From contig NZ_NETH01000010.1 in assembly GCF_003337175.1 (NCBI RefSeq), forward strand, positions 1-56,785: a stretch of 56,785 bases of DNA, in the 5' to 3' direction. The DNA is from Streptococcus gallolyticus. Its GTDB lineage: Bacteria > Bacillota > Bacilli > Lactobacillales > Streptococcaceae. Every line of letters starts with the position of its first letter. The stretch's first letter is position 1. The notes under the pieces were generated by a model. It did no database searches. It was given only the letters and a program-made list of their open reading frames with translations, and was not told where the DNA came from. Made by a program: the position numbers and the translations under genes. Positions 49,513 through 56,785 of the stretch are shown piece by piece.

Positions 49513-50043
49513 TTATTTGATTCCTGGTGCTTGTCCGCGTTCGGCTTGGAGCATCCAGATTGTCTTTTCAGCATCTGCTTGGGCAGCTGTGAAAATATCA
49601 TTAGAAGGTGCGTCGCCTTCTTCGTCAGTGACATCAAGCCCAACTTGGTAAAGTGCTGACAAGTAAGTATAAACGTCAACTAAACGTGCCAAATGTTCAT
49701 CCATTGTTTTATCAAATGAACCAGTTGTTTCATCTAACTTAGAATTTTCATCAAATTCTTTCAATGTTGAATATGGAGCACCACCGATTGTAATCAAACG
49801 TTCGCTCATTTCATCCAATGAAGCGTTAAGACCATCCATCAATTCGTCCATTTTTGGATGCAAATAATAGAAGCCTGCTCCACGCATGTACCAGTGAACT
49901 TGGTGAACAATTGAGGCAGCTTTTGACAAATCAGCAACCGCTTGGTTAAGAACAGCTTTTGTTTTAGCATTTTTAGCGGGTGATTTTTGTGAGATATTAT
50001 GCGTTACAGATGCGTAAATGTTTTCAGTGATTGTTTGAGTCAT
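49513..50043 (-). CDS. dpr: Dps-like peroxide resistance protein Dpr
   Basis: A 176-residue ferritin-like protein that stores iron as a 12-mer and protects DNA from peroxide. The ferroxidase region [20 protein letters not shown] (about 44-63), with the usual His/Asp/Glu spacing, is intact. Start chosen at the ATG 50041-50043, which follows GAGGAGG; an upstream TTG adds six residues with poor support. A PerR-like box upstream fits oxidative control. Confidence 0.95.
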   Translation of the reverse strand: MTQTITENIYASVTHNISQKSPAKNAKTKAVLNQAVADLSKAASIVHQVHWYMRGAGFYYLHPKMDELMDGLNASLDEMSERLITIGGAPYSTLKEFDENSKLDETTGSFDKTMDEHLARLVDVYTYLSALYQVGLDVTDEEGDAPSNDIFTAAQADAEKTIWMLQAERGQAPGIK

Positions 50044-50104
50044 AGTAAACCTCCTCGTCAAATGACATTTTAGGATTTCTCATCCTTTACTTTACAATGA
50101 TATT

Positions 50105-50119
50105 TTAGAATAATTCTAA
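50105..50119. promoter_or_regulatory. PerR/Fur-type box upstream of dpr
   Basis: TTAGAATAATTCTAA is a perfect 7-1-7 inverted repeat. It matches the PerR consensus TTATAATNATTATAA at 12 of 14 defined positions, about 60 bases before the dpr ATG. Confidence 0.7.
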
Positions 50120-50157
50120 ATAAAGAGCAAATAATATGCTCACTTTTTTAATTATTT

Positions 50158-50165
50158 TTCGAATA
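50158..50165 (+). promoter_or_regulatory. ComX (SigX) cin box
   Basis: TTCGAATA matches the cin box TACGAATA at 7 of 8 positions, with a T tract upstream, and is only seven bases before the prepilin peptidase ATG. Confidence 0.65.
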
Positions 50166-50172
50166 AACTAGT

Positions 50173-50823
50173 ATGGACATTTTATTATTCTTTTTTCTAG
50201 GGGCTTCTATTGCTTCTTTTCTTAGTTTAATCGTTGATCGATTTCCCGAAAAATCAATCATTTTTCCTGCCAGTCATTGTGATTCTTGTGGAAAACAACT
50301 TGCCGTTCGTGATTTGATTCCCATTTTTTCTCAACTGATAAATCATTCACGTTGTCGTTTTTGCCACACCAAAATTCCTTTCTGGTATGGGCTGTTAGAG
50401 CTTTATTTTGGGGCCATTGTCGTACTTTACTATTGCGCACTTCTCTCACTCGACCAAGTTTTTATCTTGTTTTTTAGCACAACTCTTAGTCTTTATGACT
50501 TGAAACGTCAAGAGTTTCCATTGTTGGTTTGGCTCCTTCCAAGTATTTTTTTGCTTTTTGTCACGCCGATTAATGCGCTAGCTATTATTCTTTTGGCTTT
50601 TGGGATAATGGCAGAGCTGATTGATTTGAAAATCGGTAGTGGTGATTTTTTCTACCTTGCCAGTTTGAGTCTGCTTCTTGACCTTCAAACCATTTTATGG
50701 ATTGTTGAGCTTGGCTCTCTTTCAGGCATTATTTACTACTTTTTCCAGACAAATAAACGGATTCCCTTTGTGCCATTTTTGTTTTTAGGATACCTAATTT
50801 TATTTATTTTTAACCACGCTTAA
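50173..50823 (+). CDS. Prepilin peptidase (A24 family) of the competence pilus
   Basis: A 216-residue membrane protease that cleaves and methylates pseudopilins of the DNA-uptake pilus. The N-terminal domain has two Cys pairs (CDSCGKQL, and CRFCHTKI after about 25 residues), then the AxP peptidase with GD-type Asp motifs (LYDLKRQEFP and KIGSGDFFYL) in membrane loops. The family is called CilC/PilD/ComC. The cin box fits the competence regulon. Confidence 0.9.
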   Translation: MDILLFFFLGASIASFLSLIVDRFPEKSIIFPASHCDSCGKQLAVRDLIPIFSQLINHSRCRFCHTKIPFWYGLLELYFGAIVVLYYCALLSLDQVFILFFSTTLSLYDLKRQEFPLLVWLLPSIFLLFVTPINALAIILLAFGIMAELIDLKIGSGDFFYLASLSLLLDLQTILWIVELGSLSGIIYYFFQTNKRIPFVPFLFLGYLILFIFNHA

Positions 50824-50905
50824 TTTTTAAATTAAATACGCTTTGTTTTTTAAAATTTTCTGCTATAATAGGCATTAATAAGAGATTTAGAAAAGAGGTA
50901 GTGCC

Positions 50906-52246
50906 TTGGAAACTTCTACACATTACCAAAAATCACTCAGTGAAGTTAATCAAAGTATTGCTGTCCCAAAAAATGCCTCATTTTGGCGTACCCTTAGAGC
51001 CTTTATTGGACCAGGAGCCCTGGTTGCCGTTGGTTATATGGATCCTGGTAACTGGATTACTAGCGTTGTCGGTGGAGCAACTTATAAGTACCTGCTTTTG
51101 TCTGTTATCCTTGTCTCATCTTTGATTGCGATGCAGTTGCAACAAATGGCTGGAAAATTAGGTATCGTGACCAAATTGGATTTGGCTCAAGCAACAGCTG
51201 CACATTTGCCAAAGAAGCTCCGCTACTTACTTTTTATTGTGATTGAATTAGCATTAATGGCGACAGATTTGGCTGAAGTCATTGGTTCGGGAATCGCTCT
51301 TCATTTACTTTTTGGTTGGTCTTTGTTATTCTCGATTTTTATCACGGTTTTAGATGTCTTTATTCTCTTATCTTTGATGAAATTGGGGTTCCGTAAAATT
51401 GAGGCTATCGTATCGACCTTGATTGCAACGATTCTGATTATTTTCCTTTACTTGGTCATCTTATCAAAGCCAAGTCTTTCAGGAATTTTGCACGGCTATC
51501 TCCCTAATGTGTCGATTTTAGATTTAAAACAAAGTGGCGTTAATAGCAAATTGACATTAGCTTTAGGGATTATTGGGGCGACGGTTATGCCACATAATCT
51601 TTATCTCCATTCTTCTATCTCACAAACTCGAAAAGTTAATTATAAGAGTCAAGATTCCATTAAACAAGCTGTGCGTTTCATGACTTGGGATTCCAATATT
51701 CAACTCTCGCTTGCTTTTGTGGTTAATTCCCTATTGCTCATTTTAGGAGCTTCACTCTTTTATGGGCATGCTAGTGAAATCAACGCATTTTCACAAATGT
51801 ATGACGCTCTTCAAAATTCTGAAATTGCAGGTAGTGTTGCTAGTGCTGCTCTATCAACTTTATTTGCTGTTGCTTTGCTTGCTAGTGGGCAAAATTCAAC
51901 CATTACAGGCACGCTAACTGGACAAATTATCATGGAAGGCTTTTTGAAACTCCATTTACCACAATGGATTATCCGTTTGGTGACACGTTTGGCTGCTCTT
52001 GCTCCCGTTATGATTGTGGCTATGCTCTATGGTAGTCGCGAAAGTGTCCTTGACCAACTCATTGTTTACTCACAAGTCTTTCTCTCGGTAGCTTTACCAT
52101 TTTCAATCTTTCCATTGGTTTATTTCACATCAAACCGCAAACTTATGGGAGAATTTGTCAATGCCAAATGGAACACTATTCTCGGCTATCTCGTCGCTAT
52201 TGTATTAACACTGCTCAATTTAAAACTCATCATTGATTTGTTCTAA
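50906..52246 (+). CDS. mntH: Nramp-family manganese transporter
   Basis: A 446-residue proton-coupled Mn2+ importer with about 11 hydrophobic spans. The metal-binding DPGNWITS (about 46-53) in helix 1 and [10 protein letters not shown] (about 222-231) in helix 6 are the defining Nramp motifs. It starts at a TTG: GAGG lies seven bases upstream and a GTG nearby is out of frame. A TGC-TATAAT (50864-50869) with a weak TTGTTT 15 bases upstream is the likely promoter. Confidence 0.93.
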   Translation: METSTHYQKSLSEVNQSIAVPKNASFWRTLRAFIGPGALVAVGYMDPGNWITSVVGGATYKYLLLSVILVSSLIAMQLQQMAGKLGIVTKLDLAQATAAHLPKKLRYLLFIVIELALMATDLAEVIGSGIALHLLFGWSLLFSIFITVLDVFILLSLMKLGFRKIEAIVSTLIATILIIFLYLVILSKPSLSGILHGYLPNVSILDLKQSGVNSKLTLALGIIGATVMPHNLYLHSSISQTRKVNYKSQDSIKQAVRFMTWDSNIQLSLAFVVNSLLLILGASLFYGHASEINAFSQMYDALQNSEIAGSVASAALSTLFAVALLASGQNSTITGTLTGQIIMEGFLKLHLPQWIIRLVTRLAALAPVMIVAMLYGSRESVLDQLIVYSQVFLSVALPFSIFPLVYFTSNRKLMGEFVNAKWNTILGYLVAIVLTLLNLKLIIDLF

Positions 52247-52258
52247 ATAAAATAAATT

Positions 52259-52301
52259 AAAAACGAACAATCTTAGAATTCTAAAATTGTTCGTTTTTTT
52301 A
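52259..52301 (+). terminator. Terminator of mntH
   Basis: AAAACGAACAAT/ATTGTTCGTTTTTTT with the palindromic TTAGAATTCTAA in the loop. T and A runs on both sides. Confidence 0.85.
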
Positions 52302-52382
52302 CTCAAAACTTAAGTTTCAATACAACGTATAAAATATATGGATTACAGAATCTTAAAAAATTCTAAAAAACCAACTCCTAAG

Positions 52383-53645
52383 TTACAAGTTATCTCTACT
52401 CTGACGTCTCTTAATAAAACTATAACTGAGAATTAATAAGCTTAGCCCATAAACAAAGTAAAGTGTATAGTAGGTCTGAATACCTAATAATTGTATTACT
52501 AGCAATACCAACACACTTGAAACATTAATAAGACTTGTTATTTTTAAAACCCATTTTTCATCATCTAAGCTTTGTAAAGTCATTTTTGATGACTCATACA
52601 ACGGAGTTGCCCCCATTATCATCACTGTATATAAAGTCATAGGCATGATATTTTGATAAATTTTATCTGAAAGAAATTGCGCAAATACATTAGACCCTAA
52701 TACGATAACAACTGTAAAAATAATACTAGCCAAATAAACATTTTTATAGATAGTACTTAACAAATTTTTAACTGCATTTTTCTTTTGTGCCTCTGGCAAA
52801 AAAATTGATACTGCTCCAGAGTACATAAATGCTGGTGTCCTTACAATCGAAAAAAGTTGGCTTATAACGGCATATATGGAAAGTATTCCAATGCCTTGAC
52901 GTCCCATTAAAGCATCGAAAACCATAATAAATAGCACGCTTTCTAAGATTTCTTGACCTGTTAAAGGTAAACCAAACTTAAATAATTCTTTTTTTGTTGT
53001 AGACTCTTTTAATAAAGCATCAAAAATAATTGGATAAACTAATATAAAGTAACTAATTACAATTATTAAAAGTGACAAAATTGCCGAAAAAGCCGCACCT
53101 TGTATCCCAAATACTGGAACAAGATAATAATTAAACGCAACATCTAATACAGAACTAGCTACTCCAATACCAAAAATCGGCTTTGTTTTCTTCTCAACTT
53201 TTAATATATTGGTTAATAAAAACGTTAATAACGTCAATAAGATATAGGGTGACATTATTTTTAAATAAATAACTGATACTTTTAAAAGTTCACCATCAAA
53301 ACCATAAAAATAACGTAAAAAGAACTCTCCAAATAACAAACATGTCACTAAAAAAATAAAACCAATTATGAAATCCAATAATAATGATGATTTAAGCAAA
53401 TCTTGAAAGCGTTCTCTCTCACCGTTAGCGTGTGCTCTTGACCCCTTTATATTAAAACCTAAACTAAAGGCACCTAAAATTCCACCAAATGCAAAAAGGA
53501 AATTTTGAATAATTGAGATACTGGAAAGAGCAATATTAGAGTTATTAACAGCAAAATGAAGTGATAATTGATTGATAAGCAATTGTGCTATATTAGTTGC
53601 AATAAGAGGGAATACATAATCATTAACTTTTTTTGAATAGTTCAT
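52383..53645 (-). CDS. MATE-type multidrug/flippase-like exporter of the RiPP island
   Basis: A 420-residue membrane protein with about 12 hydrophobic segments in two halves. It begins NYSKKVNDYVFPLIATNIAQLL, with family-like GFNIKGSRAHANGERERF (the GxxxxR-type loop) and, in the second half, KFGLPLTGQEILESV. This is the MOP/MATE superfamily, which exports drugs or flips lipid-linked compounds. Its gene overlaps the PqqD-like gene by one base, so it is co-translated and likely exports the modified peptide. Use of a MATE protein in place of an ABC exporter is unusual in RiPP clusters; substrate is inferred. Confidence 0.85.
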   Translation of the reverse strand: MNYSKKVNDYVFPLIATNIAQLLINQLSLHFAVNNSNIALSSISIIQNFLFAFGGILGAFSLGFNIKGSRAHANGERERFQDLLKSSLLLDFIIGFIFLVTCLLFGEFFLRYFYGFDGELLKVSVIYLKIMSPYILLTLLTFLLTNILKVEKKTKPIFGIGVASSVLDVAFNYYLVPVFGIQGAAFSAILSLLIIVISYFILVYPIIFDALLKESTTKKELFKFGLPLTGQEILESVLFIMVFDALMGRQGIGILSIYAVISQLFSIVRTPAFMYSGAVSIFLPEAQKKNAVKNLLSTIYKNVYLASIIFTVVIVLGSNVFAQFLSDKIYQNIMPMTLYTVMIMGATPLYESSKMTLQSLDDEKWVLKITSLINVSSVLVLLVIQLLGIQTYYTLYFVYGLSLLILSYSFIKRRQSRDNL

Positions 53646-53965
53646 TATTCCTCCCTAAATGGTTTTAGATATAAATAAATGTCTGATTTTATAAGATTGG
53701 CATAGATAATGTGTAAAATAGGTGTTTCCTCTAAAAAATTAATAATCGCTTCCTTACAATCAGCATAATTTACATCATATTCATCTTGTATAACTTCAAT
53801 AATTTTATCTAAAGAAAAATTTTTAGAAATACAATATAAAATTTCTGCACCTATTTCATCAAAAGAATAGTATTCTAAATCTATTCTATCATATCCGATA
53901 TATTCATCACCAACTTTATCAACAACAAAATCTTTCTTTCCTTTTATTATAAAATGATTTTTCAT
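53645..53965 (-). CDS. PqqD-like protein (RiPP recognition element)
   Basis: A 106-residue protein with the pattern of PqqD-type peptide chaperones: three N-terminal strands with KDFVVDKVGDEYIGYDRIDL (about 11-30), then EYYSFDEIGAEILYCI (about 31-46) and helices KIIEVIQDEYDVNYADCKEA. Discrete PqqD proteins bind the leader of a precursor peptide and present it to a radical SAM enzyme. It overlaps that enzyme's stop by four bases. The assignment is from pattern similarity, not a search. Confidence 0.75.
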   Translation of the reverse strand: MKNHFIIKGKKDFVVDKVGDEYIGYDRIDLEYYSFDEIGAEILYCISKNFSLDKIIEVIQDEYDVNYADCKEAIINFLEETPILHIIYANLIKSDIYLYLKPFREE

Positions 53966-55077
53966 AAATTTATGTCACCTTCTTTATTATAAAAACAAGC
54001 TAATTCTGACCCAGGCAATGTTTGATCCAACTCTAATGCACTGCATCTACAGCCGCCACCACACCAAGGCATAGGACATTCTGCACATTTTCCTGAGAGA
54101 TCATCAAATGTAATATTTCTCATTTTCTTGAACACAGGAGAATTATGCCATATCTCTTCAAAAGAAGTTTCATTTACATTACCAGCAACTAATTCATCAA
54201 TTCCATTCATTAAATCACAGCCATATACATTTCCTTTATGATTAATCGAACATGCTCTTACACCAGCTTGACATGATATTTCTCTCTTTTTAATCGAATC
54301 TGTATCTACTTTTTGATGCCAAACACTTTCTAATAAATCCAAACGATCATAAAAAGCCAATGGAAAATAATGTGTCCAAAAAATATCACTTTCATTTGGT
54401 GGAACAATTTTAAATTTAACTTTGAATTCTCCACGCGCAATTCTTTTTGTCAAATCAAAAAATACTGGATACCAATGTTTTTTATCTGTAAGGATACTCC
54501 CATCATTTGCTCTACCAGTTGGGCAAATAACCATTACTGACATATATTCAATTCCTAGCATATCGTTCAGTTTAATAGTATTAATTAAATCATCTACATT
54601 ATGCTTTCCCAAAGTAAATAGGGTAGATACAGGTAAATTATATCTTTGTAAGCTTTTAATTCCTTCAATTGCTTTTTTAAAACTTCCTTTTCCTCGCTGA
54701 CTATCATGAATTTTTGAGCAACTTCCATCAATTGTCACACAAATTCTATCTAAATGTAATTTTGATAACTCTCTAGCAATAGAATCTGTAATAAGATTAC
54801 CATTAGTATTTAAAATTTTTGCAAAGCGATATTTATCAAAAGCCTTTAAAATATCTAAAATATCAGTCCTAATAAATGGCTCACCTCCAGTAACACCTAC
54901 TCGAGGAACCCCCATCAAATCCAGTTCTTGAAAAATAGAATCTAATTTTTCAATAGACATTTCATCTTTCTTACTTGCAAATGGACCAGCTTCTGCTGAA
55001 CAATATGAACAATGTAGATTACAACGATTTGTTACACAAACATCAATTAATAACGGATATGGCGAATATGTTCTCAT
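53962..55077 (-). CDS. Radical SAM/SPASM peptide maturase
   Basis: A 371-residue enzyme. The 4Fe-4S motif C-x3-C-x2-C is at residues 19-26 (TNRCNLHCSYC), followed by GVTGGEPFIRTD as the SAM-binding GGE block (about 60-71). The C-terminal SPASM domain has many Cys: CQAGVRACSINHKGNVYGCD and GKCAECPMPWCGGGCRC. SPASM members of this size install carbon-carbon, thioether or related crosslinks on peptides. It has no N-terminal leader-binding domain, so the separate PqqD-like protein fills that role. AAGAGG lies nine bases upstream of the ATG, inside the overlapping precursor frame. Confidence 0.92.
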   Translation of the reverse strand: MRTYSPYPLLIDVCVTNRCNLHCSYCSAEAGPFASKKDEMSIEKLDSIFQELDLMGVPRVGVTGGEPFIRTDILDILKAFDKYRFAKILNTNGNLITDSIARELSKLHLDRICVTIDGSCSKIHDSQRGKGSFKKAIEGIKSLQRYNLPVSTLFTLGKHNVDDLINTIKLNDMLGIEYMSVMVICPTGRANDGSILTDKKHWYPVFFDLTKRIARGEFKVKFKIVPPNESDIFWTHYFPLAFYDRLDLLESVWHQKVDTDSIKKREISCQAGVRACSINHKGNVYGCDLMNGIDELVAGNVNETSFEEIWHNSPVFKKMRNITFDDLSGKCAECPMPWCGGGCRCSALELDQTLPGSELACFYNKEGDINL

Positions 55078-55201
55078 TTAATATACCTCTTAAAAAAATC
55101 TGCAAGTCAAATACAGACTTACAGACCTTGTCTCTTTCGTTCTTACCCCAACTGTTTACTTTAGTTGTTTTGGGAGAACGAAACTCTTTTTTAGTCAACA
55201 T
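55043..55201 (-). CDS. Candidate RiPP precursor peptide (52 aa)
   Basis: A short frame beginning MLTKKEFRSPKTTKVNSWGK and ending LNENIFAISVIN starts at the ATG at 55199-55201. GGAGG lies eight bases upstream, and the frame overlaps the radical SAM gene by 35 bases. Residues K14-V-N-S-W18 form the K-x3-W spacing that streptide-type enzymes crosslink, and W18-G-K20 also fits a three-residue cyclophane pattern. C27 is the only Cys. The frame continues into a hydrophobic tail; without one T in a run of seven (55092-55098) it would end at ...FDLQIF, just before the next ribosome site. The role is inferred from position, ribosome site and motif; no mature product is known to me. Confidence 0.6.
   Translation of the reverse strand: MLTKKEFRSPKTTKVNSWGKNERDKVCKSVFDLQIFLRGILNENIFAISVIN
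55139..55180 (-). other. Inverted repeat in the precursor's core region
   Basis: On the minus strand CGTTCT pairs with AGAACG and, inside, CAACT with AGTTG around AAAGTAAAC. The hairpin covers codons for residues about R8 to N21, the presumed core. Confidence 0.6.
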
Positions 55202-55211
55202 AGTATGTACC

Positions 55212-55274
55212 TCCATATTTGATATTGTAAGTATATCACTTAGAATTATTAATATTTTTTCATTCCCATATATG
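55212..55274 (-). promoter_or_regulatory. Precursor promoter region with putative Rgg box
   Basis: The 12-mer CATATATGGGAA (55263-55274, minus) is identical to one upstream of shp. A TACAAT (about 55224-55229) lies 33 bases downstream and the precursor ribosome site follows. The box lies between the rgg stop and the precursor. Confidence 0.6.
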
Positions 55275-55281
55275 CAGGTTA

Positions 55282-56142
55282 TTATTTTTTATTTAAAACT
55301 TTTTCTAAATATTTTTCAAAAGTATCGGCCATATGATTACAAGATAATAACTTCATTATTCCAATACATTTTCGTAACTCTATAATTGCTCTTCTATCAT
55401 TGTCTTTTTTTAATTTATATAAATTCCTTGCATATAAAAAAACTAATCGTTCATGCATTTCTACCTCAATAAAAAAACAAGAGTTAAGCTGTTTTTCAAA
55501 ATATTTGGCATCAATAAACTCTTCTCTTTCTATGCAAGTAATGTAACCATTAAGCAACATTGTTGAAATTAATCTTCTATGATTAGGAATTTCTTTATAA
55601 AAATCAGAACGCCTATTCATTTCTTTAGATAAAACCATAAACATTTCATGATTAAACACATCTAGTGTATTCATAAATAATAACAGTTCATAACAGCCCC
55701 AATAATCAACACTAAATAAATAATCAGATAAATAATTCAATTCTTCATCTGTATAATATACTTCACCTGATAAGTCTTGAAGTCTTATTTTTATAAGGAT
55801 TATATTTAATTTATGAAAATTCTCAGGTTTGCTTTTCTTTTCAATCTGAGAAATTAGAAGAGATCTCATTCCTTGAACATCATTATGTACAACAAACATT
55901 CTTACCTGATCTAAAATTTCATTGAGCTCATCACGATGGAAATCATTAACAGCATACATAAATTCATCTATCGGCATATTGAGCTCATTTAAAGCCATCA
56001 TAAACTTAGTAATTGTCAAATCACTCTCTCCTTTTTCAAAGCGAGATAATTGTGAAGTTGATAATCCAGAATCCACAAAATCTTTTAATTTTAATCCTCG
56101 AGACTCTCTAAACTTTTTAAAAATTTTTCCAAAATTTTCCAA
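55282..56142 (-). CDS. rgg: Rgg-family pheromone-dependent transcriptional regulator
   Basis: A 286-residue regulator. The N-terminal helix-turn-helix is LKDFVDSGLSTSQLSRFEKG (about 19-38), and the all-helical remainder (ALNELNMPIDEFMYAV... to YLEKVLNKK) is the tetratricopeptide-like domain that binds SHP pheromones. It starts at a TTG (56140-56142) five bases after GGAGGG. It is divergent from shp, the arrangement of Rgg/SHP circuits. Imported SHP should convert it into an activator of shp and, with the box at 55263-55274, of the RiPP operon. Confidence 0.93.
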   Translation of the reverse strand: MENFGKIFKKFRESRGLKLKDFVDSGLSTSQLSRFEKGESDLTITKFMMALNELNMPIDEFMYAVNDFHRDELNEILDQVRMFVVHNDVQGMRSLLISQIEKKSKPENFHKLNIILIKIRLQDLSGEVYYTDEELNYLSDYLFSVDYWGCYELLLFMNTLDVFNHEMFMVLSKEMNRRSDFYKEIPNHRRLISTMLLNGYITCIEREEFIDAKYFEKQLNSCFFIEVEMHERLVFLYARNLYKLKKDNDRRAIIELRKCIGIMKLLSCNHMADTFEKYLEKVLNKK

Positions 56143-56159
56143 AGTACCCTCCTTAAATT

Positions 56160-56171
56160 CATATATGGGAA
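56160..56171. promoter_or_regulatory. Putative Rgg box upstream of shp
   Basis: CATATATGGGAA is identical to the motif before the precursor. It lies about 22 bases before a TATTAT (56194-56199) and 53 before the shp start. Confidence 0.6.
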
Positions 56172-56223
56172 AAATATAGATTTACTTGACGTTATTATAT
56201 CATGAATATATGGAGGTAGAAGT

Positions 56224-56295
56224 TTGAAAAAACATTATTTTATGACTATTTTTCTATCTGTATTAACTACTATTATAGTTATTGGTGTGGGATAG
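56224..56295 (+). CDS. shp: Short hydrophobic peptide pheromone (SHP)
   Basis: A 23-residue peptide starting at TTG, after GGAGG at 56212-56216. It has a basic start, MKKHYF, then a hydrophobic stretch, and a C-terminus of TTIIVIGVG. The Lys-Lys start and the IIVIxVG ending resemble known streptococcal SHPs (for example EGIIVIVVG), which are cut, exported and re-imported as octa/nonapeptides. The mature form is probably near TTIIVIGVG. It lies divergent from rgg. The peptide is too short for usual gene calling. Confidence 0.88.
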   Translation: MKKHYFMTIFLSVLTTIIVIGVG

Positions 56296-56331
56296 AAGAA
56301 AAAGAATTTTTTCGTTTTGTTTTATATAAAG

Positions 56332-56785
56332 TACCCGTGGTGCTAGTTAATTTCAAACTACAATAAAAAGCCCAAAAGGACTATACTGTAAGTGTCTAAA
56401 CAAACAGGAGGTTAGTCCCAATGAACCACTTACAGTATACTGCTAAATCTCATCACTTACAATGGAATATGCGACAATTATCAAAAATTTGTCATCAGTT
56501 ATATCATGATTATTGTCCAGAACGCTTAAAATACCGCCGTACGTTAGCTTATCCAAGGTTTCAGACCAATCTCTTCTTGTCTTACTACTATTGCAAGCTG
56601 AATTGGGTATTAAGTCACAACGGCATTTCTATCGTATCTGTCACCTCTTTCCTTGTGGGCATCTCCTTGAAAGAAGTCGTTTTAATCGACGAGCAAGACA
56701 ATTAATCTGGTTAGTCCAAGTCATTAGACAAGCAATGAATGCTCACATTTCTCCTGATGCAATAGTCATCATCGACAGTTTTCCT
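56332..56785 (+). mobile_element. IS982-like insertion sequence, 5' part
   Basis: A segment beginning near GTACCCGTGGTGCTAGTTAA (probable inverted-repeat end) and leading to a transposase frame. It extends past the window. It marks the edge of the RiPP island. Confidence 0.65.
56421..56785 (+). pseudogene. IS982-family transposase, frameshifted and cut by the window
   Basis: The ATG at 56421, after AGGAGG, opens a frame MNHLQYTAKSHHLQWNMRQL... The frame then fails: after LAYPRF the correct reading is S-D-Q-S-L-L, found one frame over (LLLLQAELGIKSQRHFYRIC... ARQLIWLVQVIRQAMNAHIS...). The C-terminal text DAIVIIDSFP is the start of an IS982 catalytic block. One lost G near 56562 (GGG to GG) explains it. 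The gene is therefore inactive unless frameshifting repairs it. Confidence 0.8.

Overview
The window looks like chromosomal DNA of a low-GC Streptococcus. The gene set points there: PyrDA-type dihydroorotate dehydrogenase, DivIVA and a dcw-type cluster, ClpE with a CtsR box, Dpr, DUF1797/DUF1827/DUF3165 proteins, and Rgg with a short hydrophobic peptide (SHP). The S. bovis/S. equinus group is my best guess, by gene content only. Most genes lie on the minus strand.

Layout. 1-1640: an IS30-type transposase cut by the window edge, intergenic repeats, a RelE/RelB-type toxin-antitoxin pair and, on either side of it, two copies of an apparently unrecognised small structured RNA. 1673-9050: gpmA, an SMR exporter behind a terminator-containing leader, a Zn/Cd-type P-ATPase with its ArsR-family sensor, a quinone-oxidoreductase-like enzyme, pyrD, and a peptide transporter. 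9090-18375: repeats, hup, then a long housekeeping operon (xseA-xseB-ispA-tlyA-argR-recN-degV-SGNH hydrolase-ypmS). 18375-31290: a gene-poor stretch with a terminator, folD-nnrD, the feoA-feoB-small Cys-rich protein iron operon, an amino-acid ABC transporter lacking its binding protein, argF with an ArgR box inside its promoter, an XRE/DUF3278 pair, clpE, NUDIX and DUF1827. 31388-46624: ileS with an isoleucine T-box, divIVA-ylmH-yggT-sepF-yggS-ftsZ-ftsA, divIB-murG-murD, DUF3165 and typA. 46800-50043: a decayed membrane-protein gene, then rhodanese-like/glk/yqgQ and dpr. 50173-52246: a competence-type prepilin peptidase and mntH.

The most distinctive part is 52383-56295, an AT-rich island ending beside a frameshifted IS982-type transposase. 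It has shp and rgg in divergent orientation, a newly spotted 52-aa candidate precursor peptide, a radical SAM/SPASM enzyme, a small PqqD-like (RRE) protein and a MATE-type exporter. This reads as a quorum-sensing-controlled ribosomal peptide (RiPP) pathway. A 12-bp motif is shared by the regions upstream of shp and of the precursor and is a good candidate Rgg box.

Regulatory links visible in sequence: ArgR (encoded at 14.7-15.2 kb) with an ArgR box at argF; a CtsR box at clpE; a PerR-like box at dpr; a ComX (cin) box at the prepilin peptidase; a metal-type ArsR operator; two probable Rgg boxes; and three promoters placed so close to the start codon that the mRNAs would be leaderless (dtpT, yqgQ, prepilin peptidase).
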